From an uncultured Actinomycetes bacterium (lineage in GTDB: Bacteria; Actinomycetota; Actinomycetes; Mycobacteriales; Nakamurellaceae), in the NCBI GenBank assembly GCA_937926105.1, contig CALANS010000045.1:1-8207 (forward strand): a stretch of DNA of 8,207 bases, given 5' to 3'. The translations under genes and the position numbers were made by a program. The notes below the pieces were generated by a model. That model was given only the letters and a program-made list of their open reading frames with translations. It made no database searches and had not been told where the DNA came from. Below are positions 6,786-8,207 of the stretch, one piece after another (the first letter of the stretch is position 1; every line of letters starts with the position of its first letter).

Positions 6786-7771
6786 GGGGTGCCTCCCGGT
6801 GTTTTCGGCGGAAGCGGTGTCGGGCGGCGGCGCGCGCGGATCGGGTTGAAGCGGGCGGCGTTCGAGGCGGTGTAAGCGGCGGAGTTCACATTGCCGACAG
6901 CCTCACCTCCGGCGCCGGGGTGCGGGGCGGCGAGCTCCCCGCCGGCGAACGTCACGAACTTCATGGTGGCCAGCGGCGAGAACGCCGCGACGAACAGCCA
7001 CAAAGCTCCCGTCATCACCTGCGACGTGGACGCGCCGCCCGGTGTGGCGACGGAGTCGGCGAGTGACAGGAAGCCGAGGGTGAGAATGACGGCGATCGCG
7101 AACTTTGCCAGGGCGAGGGCGATGAGGATTTCGAGCCATTTCACGACCCATGTTTTGGTGCGGTCGGTGGTGGCGCCGGCGAAGGCGAAGGGTGCGAACA
7201 CGACGGTGGCGATCACCATGGCGTTGCGGCCGATCAAGACGAGGTGGATGAACAGGAACGCCAAACACGCGAGGCCGGCGATGATGATCACGACCAGCCA
7301 GCCCGCAGAATCAATGGAACTGTTCATGGCGAAGATGTTGACCATGGTGTCCTCTGCGGTCTTCTGCGCGGGGCCGAGGATGTAGGCGGTGAACTGGTCG
7401 ACCACGAGCAGGATCGCCGCGGCGATGGCCGCCGCTGCCGCGCCGCCGAGCAGGGCCAGGGCGGAGCCGCCGACCGCCCGCCACAGGCCGCGGTGATCCT
7501 TCCGCAGCATCGCGGTGATCACCTGCAGCGCGAACATCAACGCGACAAGGAAGAACACCAGGTACCGCATCTGACCGAGCACTGTTTGGATCCAACCAGC
7601 AGACAGATCCACCCGCAGGCCACCGTTCAAATCGTCGATCGTGACCTGCAGCAGGAACCCGGCGGCGTCGACAAACCCGTGGGCGACGCGGCGCAGGATG
7701 TCGCCGACCTGATCGCCGAGAATGTCCGCGATCCCCGCCGTGTGTGCCGTTGCTGCTGCGATGGTGATCAT
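6782..7771 (-). CDS. TrbL/VirB6-like polytopic membrane protein
   Basis: 329 residues. TrbL/VirB6 proteins form the inner-membrane part of the type IV secretion channel. About six hydrophobic segments are visible: 68-88, 98-126, 157-181, 183-202, 212-236 and 252-275. The loop APFAFAGATTDRTKTWVVKW (193-212), between the fourth and fifth segments, is the part most like TrbL family members. The first 65 residues contain an amphipathic region rather than a clear signal peptide. The tail (276-329) is Gly/Ala/Pro-rich and basic (NPIRARRRP, 309-317) and presumably cytoplasmic. It is short for a TrbL protein, whose tails are often much longer. ATG 7771 has no strong ribosome binding site (GTGGTGA upstream), and the previous stop is 7 bases before it, so re-initiation or coupling is likely. 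Its 3' end overlaps the SCO6880-like start. Confidence 0.85.
   Translation of the reverse strand: MITIAAATAHTAGIADILGDQVGDILRRVAHGFVDAAGFLLQVTIDDLNGGLRVDLSAGWIQTVLGQMRYLVFFLVALMFALQVITAMLRKDHRGLWRAVGGSALALLGGAAAAAIAAAILLVVDQFTAYILGPAQKTAEDTMVNIFAMNSSIDSAGWLVVIIIAGLACLAFLFIHLVLIGRNAMVIATVVFAPFAFAGATTDRTKTWVVKWLEILIALALAKFAIAVILTLGFLSLADSVATPGGASTSQVMTGALWLFVAAFSPLATMKFVTFAGGELAAPHPGAGGEAVGNVNSAAYTASNAARFNPIRARRRPTPLPPKTPGGTP
6792..6797 (-). promoter_or_regulatory. Ribosome binding site deciding the GTG start of the SCO6880-like gene
   Basis: On the minus strand GGGAGG lies 6 bases before GTG 6785 and inside the last codons of the TrbL-like gene. With the 4-base GTGA overlap it supports GTG 6785 as the true start and suggests translational coupling. 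Confidence 0.75.
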
Positions 7772-7778
7772 GGCCGGG

Positions 7779-8207
7779 TCACCACTGCGGCGTGCCGACG
7801 TGGGTGATGATTCCGGGCGTGAAGTCGCCGTCCGCCTTCGGGGCGCAGGGGGCGGGGCAGGGGCCGGCGGAGATCATGAAAACCAGTGCGGCGGAGCCGT
7901 TTTGGGTGTTGCGGGCGCCGACGATCGCGAACCGTGGATCGTCGGTCAGCTTCGACACGTCCGACGTCAACGTGGGCGCGTCCGCCGCCAGCGTGTCGGG
8001 TGACAGCGGGCCGGACAGGGTCGCGATCTGGCTCGGGGAAAGCTTCACCGAGTCGTACTGGCCCGGCCCCGGACACATGCCGGTGCCGCCGGCGAGCTTC
8101 GAGGCGCAGGACGCGGCGAGCTGCTCCAGTGCGGCGTCGGATTGTGCCTCGACGGCGGGGGTGGTGCGTCGGTAGTGGTTGACCGCCACCATCCAATCCG
8201 AGGTTTT
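7779..8207 (-). CDS. C-terminal part of an unrecognised secretion-operon protein (5' end outside window)
   Basis: 142 codons are visible; the frame is open through the right edge (KTSDW precedes the ATG at 8192), so I treat that ATG as internal. I do not recognise the family. The piece is soluble and has four cysteines: one in LAASCASKL, one in GMCPGPGQY, and two in the unusual AGPCPAPCAPKADG stretch near the end. This suggests disulfides and an extracytoplasmic domain. Between them lies an Asp/Leu/Thr-rich region (SPSQIATLSGPLSPDTLAAD), then a strand-rich block (RFAIVGARNTQNGSAALVFMISAG). The position just before TrbL and the 7-base gap place it in the transfer operon, perhaps as an exported or membrane-anchored component. 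This is inference from context. The stop is TGA at 7779-7781. Confidence 0.7.
   Translation of the reverse strand, partial: KTSDWMVAVNHYRRTTPAVEAQSDAALEQLAASCASKLAGGTGMCPGPGQYDSVKLSPSQIATLSGPLSPDTLAADAPTLTSDVSKLTDDPRFAIVGARNTQNGSAALVFMISAGPCPAPCAPKADGDFTPGIITHVGTPQW

Larger units (their letters stand above)
3888..8207 (-). mobile_element. Fragment of a conjugation/type IV secretion-like gene cluster
   Basis: Four consecutive minus-strand genes with gaps of 7 and 24 bases and one 4-base overlap form one probable operon: unknown cysteine-containing protein, TrbL-like, SCO6880-like and VirB4-like. This set is typical of transfer regions in actinobacterial plasmids and integrative elements, but also of resident chromosomal secretion loci. 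No integrase, relaxase, coupling ATPase, att site or flanking repeat is seen, so mobility is not shown. The cluster continues beyond the right edge. Confidence 0.4.

Noticed and set aside
1..8207. tRNA, rRNA, CRISPR array or insertion-sequence ends
   Set aside because: I searched both strands by eye and saw no cloverleaf-like gene, no spaced direct repeats and no terminal inverted repeats with a transposase.

Overview
The window is very GC-rich. Its coding is strongly biased to G/C at third codon positions, and it uses GTG as well as ATG starts. The families present (a DnaE2/ImuC-type polymerase, an actinobacterial SCO6880-type membrane protein, a Streptomyces-like DinB-fold protein) all point to a high-GC actinomycete. 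The genus cannot be fixed from the sequence. Two incomplete genes run off the ends.

Left part (1-3805): positions 1-2513 on the plus strand hold the C-terminal three quarters of an error-prone DNA polymerase III alpha subunit (DnaE2/ImuC). Its PHP domain lies outside the window. A stretch of 412 bases with no convincing gene follows; it contains a perfect 14-base GC palindrome. Next comes a 102-residue protein of unknown function with two CxxC pairs (2926-3234, plus). It converges, with only 4 bases between stop codons, on a DinB-fold metalloenzyme-like protein (3239-3805, minus).

Right part (3888-8207, all minus strand): a tightly packed operon fragment of a type IV secretion or conjugation-like machine. 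In transcription order it holds the C-terminal end of a protein I do not recognise (8207-7779), a TrbL/VirB6-like polytopic membrane protein (7771-6782), an SCO6880-family protein with an N-terminal membrane hairpin (6785-5283, GTGA overlap with the previous gene) and a VirB4-like ATPase (5258-3888, strong ribosome binding site). The DinB-like gene lies 82 bases downstream of the ATPase on the same strand and could be read through.

The genes fit together as follows. The TrbL-like protein would form the inner-membrane channel. The SCO6880-like protein looks like a PrgI-type membrane anchor joined to a VirB4 N-terminal-like domain. The separate ATPase would supply the motor, so VirB4 appears to be divided over two adjacent genes. 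No relaxase, coupling protein, integrase, att site or tRNA is visible, so it cannot be decided here whether this is an integrative conjugative element, a plasmid region or a resident secretion system. The most interesting points are this divided VirB4 arrangement, the unrecognised secretion-operon protein at the right edge, and the placing of a mutagenic polymerase beside a transfer-like module.
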